This document shows positions 10,213 to 20,879 of a stretch of 64,000 bases of DNA, piece after piece (the first letter of the stretch is position 1; each line of letters opens with the position of its first letter). Under the pieces are notes generated by a model, which was not told where the DNA came from, did not search any database, and was given only the letters and a program-made list of their open reading frames with translations. The position numbers and the translations under genes were made by a program. Origin of the DNA: Toxorhynchites rutilus septentrionalis (Eukaryota; Arthropoda; Insecta; Diptera; Culicidae); the NCBI RefSeq assembly GCF_029784135.1, contig NC_073746.1:303129455-303193454 (forward strand), given 5' to 3'.

Positions 10213-11250
10213 TTAGACTTTCCGAGAACTCGCACAGCACGAAGAAGAGACAGTGTGCTTTGCGTTTTCCAGTCTCGCATCTCACAAAGTCATTGCGAGC
10301 TGTCTGCAACAAATGAGCGAGGTAGAAGTCAGCCGAACGAGCAGACTTCCTGTGCGCGTTGAAATTCCGAAAGACGAGTATCGATTTTCTCTTCCTCGCA
10401 GCCCTTCCATGTGCAAGCGATGAGACCGGGCTTTAGCACGCGAGCTTGGGATTGGCTCTTTCTCTTCTCTTACGTAAAATTTTGTGATGTGTTCAGGAAA
10501 TGCCTCGTCGCGTTTCGATGCGAACGATGCCCATGCGTTGTGTACACGAAGAGATTCTCGTTCATTAGTTCTCGCGAGACTTTCTCGTGTACCTGCCTCA
10601 AAGTGACATTTGGTTAGGCCTTCTGAGATCTCGCACAGCACTTAGGAGAGACAATGTGCTTTACCCTATTCAGCCTCATATCTCACACAATCATTGCGAA
10701 CTGTTTGCAACAAATGCATGAATTGATTGGATGACTTTAGCAGCGATATTTATGTGAAACATTTCTTCATCACTAATTGTTCTACGTGCCATATTACGAA
10801 GATTAAAATTTTTACACCAGAAGCACAACTTCCCCCGACAGCACCAAATGTCACTTTGAGGCAGGTACACGAGAAAGTCTTGCGAGCACCAACACATATG
10901 CATCACTCATGTTGAGATGCAACGAAGTATTCTTGAGCTCATCTCAATATTTTACGAAAGAGAAGAGAAGGAGCAGAACCCAGGCTCGTGTGCTAAAGCC
11001 CGGTCTCATCGCTTGCTCATGAAGGTGTTGTGAGGAGGAGAAAATCAGTACTCGTCTCTCGAAATTTAGCCGCACGCGCACAGGAAGTCTGAAAACCTCT
11101 CAATATTTTACGAAAGAAAAGGGAAAGAGCCAATCCCAAGCTCGCGTGCTAAAGCCCAATCTCATCGCTTGCACATGGTAGGGTTGCGAGGAAGAGAAAA
11201 TGGATACTCGTCTCTCTAAAATAAAGTGCGCGCACAGGAAGTCTGCTGAT
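10213..11250. repeat. Complex fold-back repeat
   Basis: The block mixes direct and inverted copies of a few modules. A module of about 100 bp at 10213-10316 recurs directly at 10613-10718. A module at 10346-10490 (CAGACTTCCTGTGCGCG to TCTCTTCTCTTACGTAAAAT) recurs inverted at about 10958-11095 and again inverted at 11098-11245. A module at 10566-10614 (GAGACTTTCTCGTGTACCTG) recurs inverted at about 10846-10890. The two halves would fold on each other around 10740-10840. No coding sequence is present. It may be a Foldback-like element; the family is unknown. Confidence 0.75.
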
Positions 11251-11264
11251 GATGATCATACATA

Positions 11265-12561
11265 ACGGGTGTTAAATAAAAAATAAGAATTTTTTCAATA
11301 CCTTTCAGTAACTCAAATAAAGAGCGTAAAATTTTCTTTCTGCAACAAAATTGTTCGTTGGGCTCCCTAGAAACAGTAGGCGTGTTTGGTTTTGCTAGTT
11401 TGAATTTAATCAAAGCAAAGATGGCGCCGAAACAGCGCGTGCTCCGCGAACGCATTGTACGGTTCTACGAAACGCATTTCCAGCAAGGAAAAAAGTTCAC
11501 GGTGGCATATTTTAAGGAAGAAAATGTACCTGTCAGTACGGTATATCGTATCCTGGGTTCCTTGAACGTAGAGCGGAAGGTCGGAAGTGGTCGTCCGGTG
11601 ACGATAATGACAAAGCAGAGGAAGACATCGTTAAAGAAGCTGTTTGACAACAAGGACGCAACCACCCTGCGTGACACCGGTCGGAAATATGGCTGCTCCC
11701 ACGTATTGATCCATCGGACCCTCAAGATGGAAGGAATCGTCTGCAGGAAGAAGACGAGGTCGCCGGAGTACACGGAGGAGCAGATTGAGACGGTTAAATC
11801 ACAGTGTCCGTGGATGACCAAAAAATACCGCGGGACGTCTTTCATTCTGGACGACGAAAGCTATTTTCCGCTGTTCAAAACTGTCCATATTCCAGGAAAT
11901 GATAATTACTACTCCAGCGACAAGTCATCCACACCGCCTGAAGTGAAATACAAGTTCAAGCACAAGTTTGAAAAAAAGGTTATGTTGTACATCGCCATTT
12001 CCGACCGGGGCATTTCAAAGCCTTGGTTTAAGCCGAGCGGTCTGGCAATCAACTAACAAATCTATCGAGAAGAGTGCCACGATAAAATCCTGCTGCCGTT
12101 CCTGAACGAGCATCACGCGGATGGGAAGTACATCTTCTGGCCGGACAAGGCGTCTTCCCATTACGCCAAGAAGACGCTGGCGTATCTTGAGGAGAAAAAG
12201 ATACCGTTCGTGCCGAAAGATCGTAACCCAACAAACTTGTCCCAGTGCCGCTCAATAGAGGATTTCTTTGGCTCACTCAGTGCCCTAGTGTATAAAAACA
12301 ACACGAAGCAACTGACTACAAGAATCCGGAATTGCATCCGGAAAATGGACGTAAGTGCCGTACAACGTTCTTGTGAGAGCATCGCGACAAAGTTGCGTCG
12401 AACAGCAGACCACGGCCCTTCCTCAAACTTTCACTGACATTTTTTTGAAGAAAATACATTATGTTAATAAAAATTAATAAAAAATACTGAAATCGATGAA
12501 AAAAAATATTTTTTTTTTATATGTGATTGGAAAAATTCTATTTTTTTTATTTAACACCCGT
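11265..12561 (+). mobile_element. Second DD37E-spaced Tc1/mariner-family transposon
   Basis: This 1297-bp element begins ACGGGTGTTAAATAAAAAAT and ends with the inverse, flanked by TA at 11263-11264 and 12562-12563. Its termini and protein differ from the family at 5818-7116, so it is a separate lineage with the same catalytic spacing. It contains a nearly complete transposase broken by one stop. It abuts the fold-back block on its left. Confidence 0.9.
11421..12437 (+). pseudogene. DD37E-spaced transposase with a single nonsense codon
   Basis: The chosen start is the ATG at 11421 (MAPKQRVLRERIVRFYETHF); the frame upstream is open but lacks ATG. The N-terminal helix-turn-helix region covers residues 1 to about 110. 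D145 lies in FILDDESYFP. The frame stops at codon 212 (TAA at 12054-12056), most simply explained by a C-to-T change of a CAA codon. It continues in the same frame with QIYREECHDKILLPF, the second Asp (YIFWPDKASSHYAK) and the Glu (CRSIEDFFGSL), 37 residues apart, to TGA at 12435-12437. Apart from the stop it is continuous. A few residues may be missing between YKNN and TKQLTTRIR. As it stands only an N-terminal fragment could be made. Confidence 0.88.
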
Positions 12562-14142
12562 TAGTTTTTCTAAATATAGATTGCATACTATTTACACCCA
12601 AAGTTAATTTTTAGCACATGTTCTGGCATCCCTATTTATTACATTAAATGAGCTGAAAGGTAACATAAAATGTTCTACTCCCCAATACATGTATATCATT
12701 TGTAGAATATATATATATATGCTAGAGCCAATATGAGGGAGCGAAACAGGAGACACATTTAAATGAAAGCATATGAAAGCTTTTCGTATAGTTTGCCAAA
12801 TACACGACCCAGACAGAGAAAAATATATTCTCGTTCATGTTCTTCTTTATCGTCTTAGAAAACACCTTCCAACTTCAGCGTCGGATCATCAAAATTGAAT
12901 CTTTTTCTCATTTGCTTGATCATCTTCACGAAAAAACTGAAATGATTAAAACAAATGAAATGAGCCGCTTTTCGAATGATAAAATTTAATGGCATTAGAC
13001 ATTGAAACAACGTAAGATTCCTCGCAGATATTAGTGAGCATGACCAAATAAAAATCCTTCGGCTCTTCATGTGGAATCGTGAATTCATGTTTTTTCAGCC
13101 TGGAACAAACGATTGAATCTGTTGATCTAGGGCAAAACATGCTCCCAAAAAAGTAACAGAGGTTTTGTCATTAAATCTTTCGGGGCAGTCAATACTCTGC
13201 AAGCAGTCTAATTTTTTGAATTTTTGATTTTGTCACTACCGTCGTTAACGGAAGTGGCCGAAGGGTGTAGGATAGGGTGCCAATGAATGGGAAAACACCG
13301 ACCCTAAGATTACCATAAGTTATCCCCTACAAAATGTGTACCACCTCGAAAAAACACCCTATGCAAAATTTCAGCTCAAACGAACTTAGAGAGTGGCGCA
13401 AAGCGGTCAAAGTTTGAGTTATTTGAAAATCGAAAAATCCCCAAAGAAATGGAGTAAAGGAAATCGAGGTATTCGGAAAAAAATTATGCCAAATGTCTTA
13501 AAATTGCATGACACGATTTTCAAAAAACTTTAACTTTGACCGCTTTGTTCCACTCTCCCTGTTGGAAGGTCGAAAGATAACGAACTTTCGTGATTATTTT
13601 TTTCGGATGTTAAGAATAAATTGAAGTGTACCGGTATTTTGGTTATTGTTCAAGGTATAATTGAAGATTTATTTTCCATTTTTTGAGTGCACGAATAATG
13701 ATTATTACGCTGTTGACAGCTGAATGCGTAGATACTGTCTGAAAATCGGTACCTAGCTGGTGTTATCAGTTATAAGGCAACGGGGTGTCGCAGAACGAAT
13801 CCCAATGAATATTTAGAAACTCTAGGACAATACCTAAAGCGTTACATAGGGGTTTTTTAAAATTCGAAAAATATCCAAAATGGCTGCCATTTTTGTTAAA
13901 AATGAGTTATTTTTTCTGAAAAATCGCCGTTGAGAAGCTCATAAAAAATCAAAAAAAAAATTAGAAAAAAAAAATTAGGGATATCGATACCACCAGTTGA
14001 AAAAAAAAACGTGGGTTCGAGGAAAAAGCGTTTAAAAATTCGTACAGCAATAGCAATCCCTTGAGGTGACTTTCGGCTGTAACCTTCCAACGAAATCAAA
14101 TATCGAAAATTGCTTTTAGGACAACATTTCTGATTTCTAACG
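12562..14142. other. AT-rich repeats without recognisable gene
   Basis: 12855-13140 shows weak coding-like minus-strand fragments in two frames (for example MIKQMRKRFNFDDP) that recall the dimerisation end of hAT transposases, but too faintly to call. 13240-13560 contains an inverted pair (GAGAGTGGCGCAAAGCGG and an inverse form near 13530-13560), suggesting a fold-back or MITE. 13570-14142 is AT-rich repeat-like DNA. None encodes a product. Confidence 0.4.
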
Positions 14143-14185
14143 ATAATATAATCTTTATTAATTAATTCTCTTAATTTATATAATA

Positions 14186-14311
<126 letters not shown>

Positions 14312-14456
14312 TTAATTCTAAAAATAATTATTTAAATTAAATTTAAATTAAAAATTTTAAAAATAGACATTTATAAACTTTATTTTTAATGCCTTTCAAA
14401 ATTAAATCTTAATCATGCTAATTTTTTTTTACTTATAATAATAAAAAAAAAATAAA

Positions 14457-14524
14457 AATGAATTGCCTGATAAAAGGATTACCTTGATAGGGTAAATTAT
14501 AAAAATTTAATATTTTTATTCATT
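14457..14524 (+). tRNA. trnI: Mitochondrial tRNA-Ile (GAU), NUMT copy
   Basis: Sixty-eight bases with a 7-bp acceptor (AATGAAT pairing with ATTCATT) and anticodon loop TTGATAG giving GAU. It sits at the end of the control region as in insect mitochondrial DNA. It ends on the base where tRNA-Gln begins on the other strand. In the nucleus it is very unlikely to be functional. Confidence 0.88.
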
Positions 14525-14591
14525 ATATTTAATAGAATTAAACTATTTCTAAAAATTTCAAAAATTTTTGTGCATCATACACTAAAATATA
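14524..14591 (-). tRNA. trnQ: Mitochondrial tRNA-Gln (UUG), NUMT copy
   Basis: On the minus strand the acceptor TATATTT pairs with AAATATA, and the loop TTTTGAA supplies anticodon UUG. Strand and position between tRNA-Ile and tRNA-Met match the insect gene order. Confidence 0.85.
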
Positions 14592-14615
14592 TTTATACTA
14601 TTCAATTATATTTAA

Positions 14616-14684
14616 AAAAAGATAAGCTAAATTAAGCTACTGGGCTCATACCCCATTTATAAAGGTTATAATCCTTTTCTTTTT
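14616..14684 (+). tRNA. trnM: Mitochondrial tRNA-Met (CAU), NUMT copy
   Basis: Acceptor AAAAAGA pairs with TCTTTTT. The anticodon arm GGGCTCATACCCC carries CAU. It lies immediately before the nad2 start, as in insect mitochondria. Confidence 0.9.
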
Positions 14685-14685
14685 A

Positions 14686-14850
14686 ATTAGAAAATTTTCA
14701 AATAATATTTTTATAATAACATTAATTTTTGGAACTTTATTAACAATTTCTTCAAACTCTTGATTAGGAGTTTGAATAGGATTAGAAATTAATTTACTTT
14801 CATTTATTCCCCTAATAAATGAAAATAAAAAAAATATATTAATATCCGAA
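14686..14850 (+). pseudogene. nad2: nad2 (NADH dehydrogenase 2) 5' fragment, NUMT
   Basis: The frame starts at ATT and reads through motifs typical of insect ND2 (LIFGTLLTISSNS, then LGVWIGLEINLLSFIPLMN). Two TGA codons fall where tryptophan is expected, consistent with the mitochondrial code and meaningless in the nucleus. About 55 codons are present before similarity stops near the GAA of an ISE motif; the rest of the gene was not transferred or was lost. Confidence 0.88.
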
Positions 14851-17800
14851 AGCTTCTCAAAAAAAAATTTCAAAAAAAAAAAAATTTCAAATTGTGTACC
14901 GAACATGATTTTTTAAAGCTACTGTCGAAGCTTGGTGGATTTTAATGCGATTTTTTTTTGTGCGGTCCCTATCCCCCGCACAAAGAAAAAGGTTTGCCTG
15001 TAACTTGTGTTTTAACGCTTTCACGATCCTGAACCATTACCACAAGATTTCTTTCAAGCGTATGCTGTAAATTGGTCGCTACTGTCAGTACGAAAAGAGC
15101 ACGTTCACATAGAGATTTTCTATTTCTATCCCATTTCCATCCTTCCAACAATATGTTGGACATAATAATTATTAATTTCGTGTTGATAAAAAATTGGTAA
15201 TTCTAAATCTGAATCGGTGAATTTTTATTATGAAATTGTAATCAATATCATTACCTTATTAGACCGTAGGTGAACACATCAAAATAACAACACAGAGGAA
15301 ACTTGATGGTTGGAAGCCCCAACCGTCAATTGGTTTGTAAACCGTCACCAGGACAAATTCAATGCCCGTGTAAGCCATCGAGCAGCAACAAACGCGCAGC
15401 GAGTGAACATGGTCTCGGCCGTCATCGCGGAACAGCATCGCATCGCATCGCCCGCCCTTATCGATCGGCAAAATCGTGACAAACCGTATGTGTTTAATGT
15501 CTTCTTCTGCTGGCACCAAGGAACATGGCACCGGGATAGTTCCTCATCACGGCTGGATGTGCTCACGTCTTGTCGTGCCTACAGACGACATCCTCGCAAT
15601 CCGCTCCTTCTGTCATTGGTTCGTTCGTTCGCTGCTTCGTTCGGAAGCTGCGAGACAAAGATCTCCAAAACGCGAAGCATAAAGCTCGACGCGTTGCACT
15701 CCCGGATGGCGAAATAAAAATACATTATGCTGATATTTATTGTAGTTTTTCCTTCGTTCATCGCAAGCGTGTCGGGATCGGCGGGGGTCGTGAAGAGCGA
15801 GCGAGATGCGAAATGGGAATTGATGACTCTCAACACTGGTAGCCGGTGAACGGTTGCCATGGCGGCGGCCAGGACTGGTAGTGCTGCGAGATGAGACCCC
15901 AGAGGTCGCCGTGTGTGGACACATATCGCCCGGCATGATATGTTCTGTCTTCGGCCACGATGGAACAAATTAACAGCGAACAGCCGAAGCAGCAGAAACA
16001 ATGACAAGGGATATATATATATATTGTTGTGGAAGGATTTTCTTCGGAACGACGTTTGTGGGAATTTATTGTCGGTGTGCGAAGGTACCATCAGTCTTGA
16101 GAGAACGTGAGATTGTTCTGGAGAACGGGATAAGGTTTTACGAAACATCGATATGATCGTGGGGAAAAATATCTCCCATTCACGACAAAATATTCAAGTC
16201 TTGTTTTTCTCCCGCATAGTTTTCCCAAACATTTCAATTAGTCTGTCACTTTTCACGCCTGCCTTGAAGTTCTGTTCCAAGTGTTTAGTCAGCGCATTAC
16301 CATTAGCAAGAGCCCATTGAACGCCGTGCGGAAGAACAAAAAAAAACCTTGATACCTGACACCTAGCCCTGACAGCGGCCGTCCGTCAGTTTTCCCTCGG
16401 AAAGTAAGCTCACACACGCACAGCAACCAGGAAAAAAAATCTTCCACTCAAACGCCACAGCATTTTCCACCCCACCGAAAGCCGCAAGCATTTTCATGGA
16501 TTATAAATTCATGGCTAATATCGGACTTGCTCCTAAAGTGAGAGAAAGATGTCTTCGAAAAACAAAACACAACAAAAAAAAATCCCGAACATGATTTACC
16601 CTCCTCGAGTTTGTAGGTTCTCTCCCTCTCCCGGGGGCTGCTGGCCGGGTGACTGAAATTCCACAGGAGGAAAAAAAATTAATCGTTAATTTAACCGGGA
16701 GGATGAGGATCGAAATGGTTTCGCTCGTGCGTAGCATTCATGTGGCAACTCGGGAAGAACCCAAAAAAAAAAGTTATGGCCCTCGCGGAAAAGTAAAATC
16801 CTTATCCCATCTGGGATCTATCACTGCTCTTCGCCGCGCCGCGCTCAGCCCCTGTCATCCTTCATCGGTCGTCGTGGACTTTTGCTCTTTTTTGCTTTCT
16901 CCGAATGGCAATAATTAGTATTTACATCTTTTTATCTCTAATGGCGTAATGCTTTTTTTTTCTTGCTGCCTCCTCGAATGGACCACTGCCTTGTTGTCCC
17001 GGTTCGATCAGGAACTTTCCCTCGAGGCTTGTTGGAAGGAGAGAGAGGGAGGAAAAAAAAGCAGGCCTGCCCTAAAGGAGCGATCCTAATTCAGCCATCG
17101 AGGGACACACAAATGGATCAATAGACACGCTGTGTGCATTTTTTGGCGGTGGGCTCCTGGATGATGGCAACGGTGGGTCATTTCTCGGGGCTGGAACTGG
17201 GCGAACAAAACTCACCAAGAGATAAATTCATCATGTTTCCCGAGCCAGAACGAAACGGAAATTCGGTGGATAGCCATTTTTGCTCCTTCTTTGCGATATT
17301 CCTGCTAATTTTCTTACTAAGTGAAGAGAGGAGGGTGAGAGGATGATAAAAAAACTCAGAATGATCTATGTGCTTTGGCAGAGGTTGAGGGGACGGGAGG
17401 AAAAATGAGTGTCCTGAAGTTTGGTTTATGTGGGAAATGGAAAATGGAGGAGAAAATTTTAATATCGATATTGGGTAAACCAAAGTGAGCCCCTGTAACG
17501 AGATGCGTGATGAGGAACGGCGAAGAAAGGAAGAAGCATCGTGCAGAAAAAAAACTGTCCTCGAGTGATATATTTTTAATTGGAAAAAGTAATTAAGAAG
17601 ATAATTTAATTATCAGCAGCTCGAGAGTGACTAGTCGAAACGAGAGATATGGAAGCGATAAATAACGGGAGAAATATAGCGTATCTCCGGCCCGGGGGAA
17701 TGTAAATTAGGACGAAGGATGCGTGAAAATGGACGCGAACATGGGCACTTGAGATGTTGCAGAAATTGACTGTCAATTGGACAGTGTCACTCGAAATCAA

Positions 17801-19314
17801 CCGTGAAGTGGATTACATAATGAACACAGAAAGCGAGTCGTACTGTTTAAGCCCCCCCCCCCTTCCTCTATGTCCTGCTCGGAAGCCTACAAATTAATGA
17901 AACTTTATTATTCGCAATGCGATTAAATGCAATCAGCATCCATCAAATGTTTGTTCGTTAATTTTACTTCATTACTAGCTCTGTTTTTATAGTTTTGTTT
18001 ATGCTTTTCCGCTGTTTGTTTCCAGCGGTAAATTTATTTTTCAATACAACTAACGCACCATTGTGCCTTCGCAGCTCTCGAAATGGTCGCAGTCAAAGTC
18101 GCCCCGGTGGCTCACATCGGTTTATTTCGGGCCAAATAAAAAAAAGGAAATGTGTTACAGTTGAAATCACACGGTCCGTATAATTATTGCGCGTATTGAA
18201 ATGTGAACTTCCAAACCAACCGGAGACGATACCCAGGTCACCCCACCATCGGAACTTGGCGTCGCAGCGGAGATCGGCAGAATTTGATAATTTCTATTCG
18301 GTTTACAATACAAATTTATTTCGCTTTTTGATTTCCTGCACCTGTGGAGGTGAGTTTTGTGTGACTGGAGAGCCGAGCGTTGGTGCAAGTGTGAGCTGTT
18401 GCATAATTAATGAGGAGAAGTGTAATTTTGTCTTTTTTTTATTGAAGTAGTTTTGCCAACAGAGCCGTTGTATTTTTCTCCCTCCCCTCCATCCGACTGC
18501 CTTTTTTTTCGAGCGATCGTTTGCGAGGGAGGCCCTGAGTGTGCGTTCGGTTGAAGACTGTGGTCAAGATGCGGTCGCTCTGACAACGGCTCAGATGACC
18601 TGTTTTGGTTGTTAATTTCCTGGTTAAGGCAATAATTATTCACTTTAATGTACTCGAGCGTGATGCCGATGCGAGTAGCGATACACTGAAGGCTTGGGGG
18701 AATTGGGCAGCGAGGATGGCGGGAATTATTAAAATAGAGTCGTTAGCTAAACATTGGGTCGGATCATTTTATTTTCTTTGTTTTATTCTTTGAGCTTTTA
18801 ATCCACACGATTGCATAAAAATTTTAAACTACGGTTTCAATTAAAATTTAACCATAACAATGGAGATGGTCTGATTTATTTTTGGAGACTCTTTTTTTTC
18901 TACGTTCGCCTAATCGAGCTCGAGAACAATTTTTGCAATAACTGGAATGAGGGCTTTCATTTAAAAGATTTTCTTCCTTCTCACAAATGTTCTATTTCTA
19001 TCATGTTATTTCATATCCTTTCAATCAAAATCGGATTTGATTTCCTATTAACTTACCGTAATTACGAAATATTGCAGGAAATTATGGAAAATATATTTCT
19101 GAAGTGCAACACAACTTGTGGGACTATTTTTAGTTTTTTTTATCACAAGGACGTGTTATTTTCACGCATTTCGAATTTTATAAGGAAAATAACAAAAACG
19201 GTTTGCATTTTTAGTTTATCTCTTGTAATGACTTTTATCCATTGATCGAGGTAAATATATAATGAAGACTTTTTTCTCTAAAAGTGTTGAAATATCGAAA
19301 TTATATATGTGGTA
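14851..19314. other. Host single-copy-looking DNA; no gene recognised
   Basis: After an A-rich boundary the region becomes compositionally mixed, with GC-richer parts (15380-15960, 16580-17350) and many short A or T runs. The longest open frame (minus strand, 15579-16148, 189 codons) has no recognisable domain and overlaps several other frames of similar quality. I see no transposon signatures or repeats shared with the rest of the window. It could be intronic or regulatory sequence of a neighbouring gene. Confidence 0.5.
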
Positions 19315-20328
19315 GAAAAACTGGTACAAATTCGGTACCCCATGGGTAATTTGTTACCCACCCGGATCTCTAGCGGTAATGAGCGCACTTTGGAGGTGAA
19401 TAAAACAAAGGTGTTCTAGTAATGTAGTAACAAACGTCTGATGCCAAAAACCCAAAATATATGTGTTTTTAAAAAAAATTTAAAGTTTTGTTGTTTTTGA
19501 AATCTCGAAATTTTTTCATGTGCGTCTTTTGAAAAATCATTAAAAATCGAATAGTGAGCCGATTTTGAATATTACAGCTGATTTGAAATTGATGTTCTTC
19601 AACGAATTCGAGTAAGTGTATCGAGTTTTTAATCACAAATTTCATAGATGTCATTCCAAAGTGAAAATTCGATGTGCGGGTAATTTGGCACCCCAATGTA
19701 AACATAGTGTTGACGATACACTATGCTAAGTATTGCATGCACAAACCTTCAAAGAAAAAGGACCAGGCTATTTGCATTTTTTGTGAAGAATCTGACATTC
19801 CTGGGGACGATTGGATTCAATGTTGCATATGTAAAAATTGAGCCCATTCCGCCTGCACCGATTGCGAGACTGATTACTACGCTTGCGACTTTTGTAAAGG
19901 CTTTTGATTCGTTTCACTTTTTCAGTTAGAAATAAATCGAGATGAAATTTGTTCACTTTTTCTTGGAAAAATCGTTTTTTTGTTCCTCTTTGTTTTGTAA
20001 AATTGCATGCTTTTTCGTCAAAGTTGAGTTAATTTACGTAAGATAGTGTACTTCACTTTTATTTTGTATTAAAATGTCAAAAAATACATTTTCAGAACGA
20101 TTATTTTTATTTGAAAAAAATAAAACAAAATGGGGTGCCAATTTTATACCTCGGGTATTGAGTTGTTTCACTTCTATGCTCAAAGCTCCGAGCCAAATCA
20201 AGATTTTTGAAATCGGTTTGCGCAATAGATCCCTTCATAAGCTGACTTAATTTGAAGAAATTCCGAACATTGGCCAAGAGCTAAGTCCAAAAAAACAAAA
20301 TGGGGTACCGAATTAGCACCAGTTTCTC
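19315..20328 (+). mobile_element. pogo-like DNA transposon relic, TA-flanked
   Basis: The ends are inverted: left GAAAAACTGGTACAAATTCG followed by GTACCCC, right the inverse with a few changes. TA flanks lie at 19313-19314 and 20329-20330. The element is about 1 kb, shorter than an autonomous pogo element, and retains only the end of a transposase with a zinc-binding finger. Confidence 0.75.
19765..19910 (+). pseudogene. Transposase C-terminal PHD-type zinc finger remnant
   Basis: One frame reads AICIFCEESDIPGDDWIQCC, then ICKN, a TGA at 19839-19841, AHSACTDCETDYYACDFCKG and a stop. The cysteines and histidine (C-x2-C, C-x2-C, H-x2-C, C-x2-C) form the C4HC3 pattern of a PHD finger. This finger is commonly fused to the C-terminus of insect pogo/jerky-type transposases. 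The stop sits exactly where the conserved tryptophan before the AH motif belongs, so a TGG-to-TGA change is likely. The upstream catalytic domain is missing or unrecognisable. Confidence 0.7.
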
Positions 20329-20407
20329 TATACCTATCTCTACGGATATGCGTTGATTTGACGCGATCCTAATGTAGACAAAAATGCAAACGCCAATAAT
20401 ATATGAA

Positions 20408-20409
<2 letters not shown>

Positions 20410-20462
<53 letters not shown>
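20410..20462. repeat. (TA)n microsatellite
   Basis: About 26 TA units lie just right of the pogo-like relic. It is a simple repeat; translated frames through it are artefacts. Confidence 0.95.
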
Positions 20463-20470
<8 letters not shown>

Positions 20471-20879
20471 TACACAAAAAAAATTGGTAGGCATGAGAAT
20501 AGGACGTAAACTATTAATTATTCCACCAGGGGACCGATTACAATAGGTTTAATACCGATCAGACTGGCCTATGCAGATAAAAAATTCTAAATGATTTTTA
20601 GTTCCATCTTAAATTTGGCATAAAAGTACAAATAACCTCTAAGGTTCATCCCGATCCCGAATTTTTTAGCGCGATTCTAGTATTTTGGTATAAATATTAT
20701 CCAAATAATCGACCCGTAGTTTGTTTTTCAAAGAGAACGAATTTATTTACGTTGTTAAATGACAGATGGCGCTAGGCTCGCTTCATAGAACTTTCATCCT
20801 CACATGCGCCAATAACCTCAATTCGACTAAATCCATGCGTATTGCCTGCGAGTTGGAACACTTTTTGAATAAACACAAT

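Noticed and set aside
12855..13140. hAT transposase end
   Set aside because: Only a faint resemblance (MIKQMRKRFNFDDP) split across two frames, with no terminal repeats or 8-bp duplication.
14457..14684. Functional nuclear tRNA genes
   Set aside because: The three tRNAs are mitochondrial in form and order and lie in a NUMT; they lack nuclear-type polymerase III promoter boxes.
15579..16148. 189-codon minus-strand open frame
   Set aside because: No domain, low-complexity patches, and overlapping frames of comparable length on both strands; no start or splice context.
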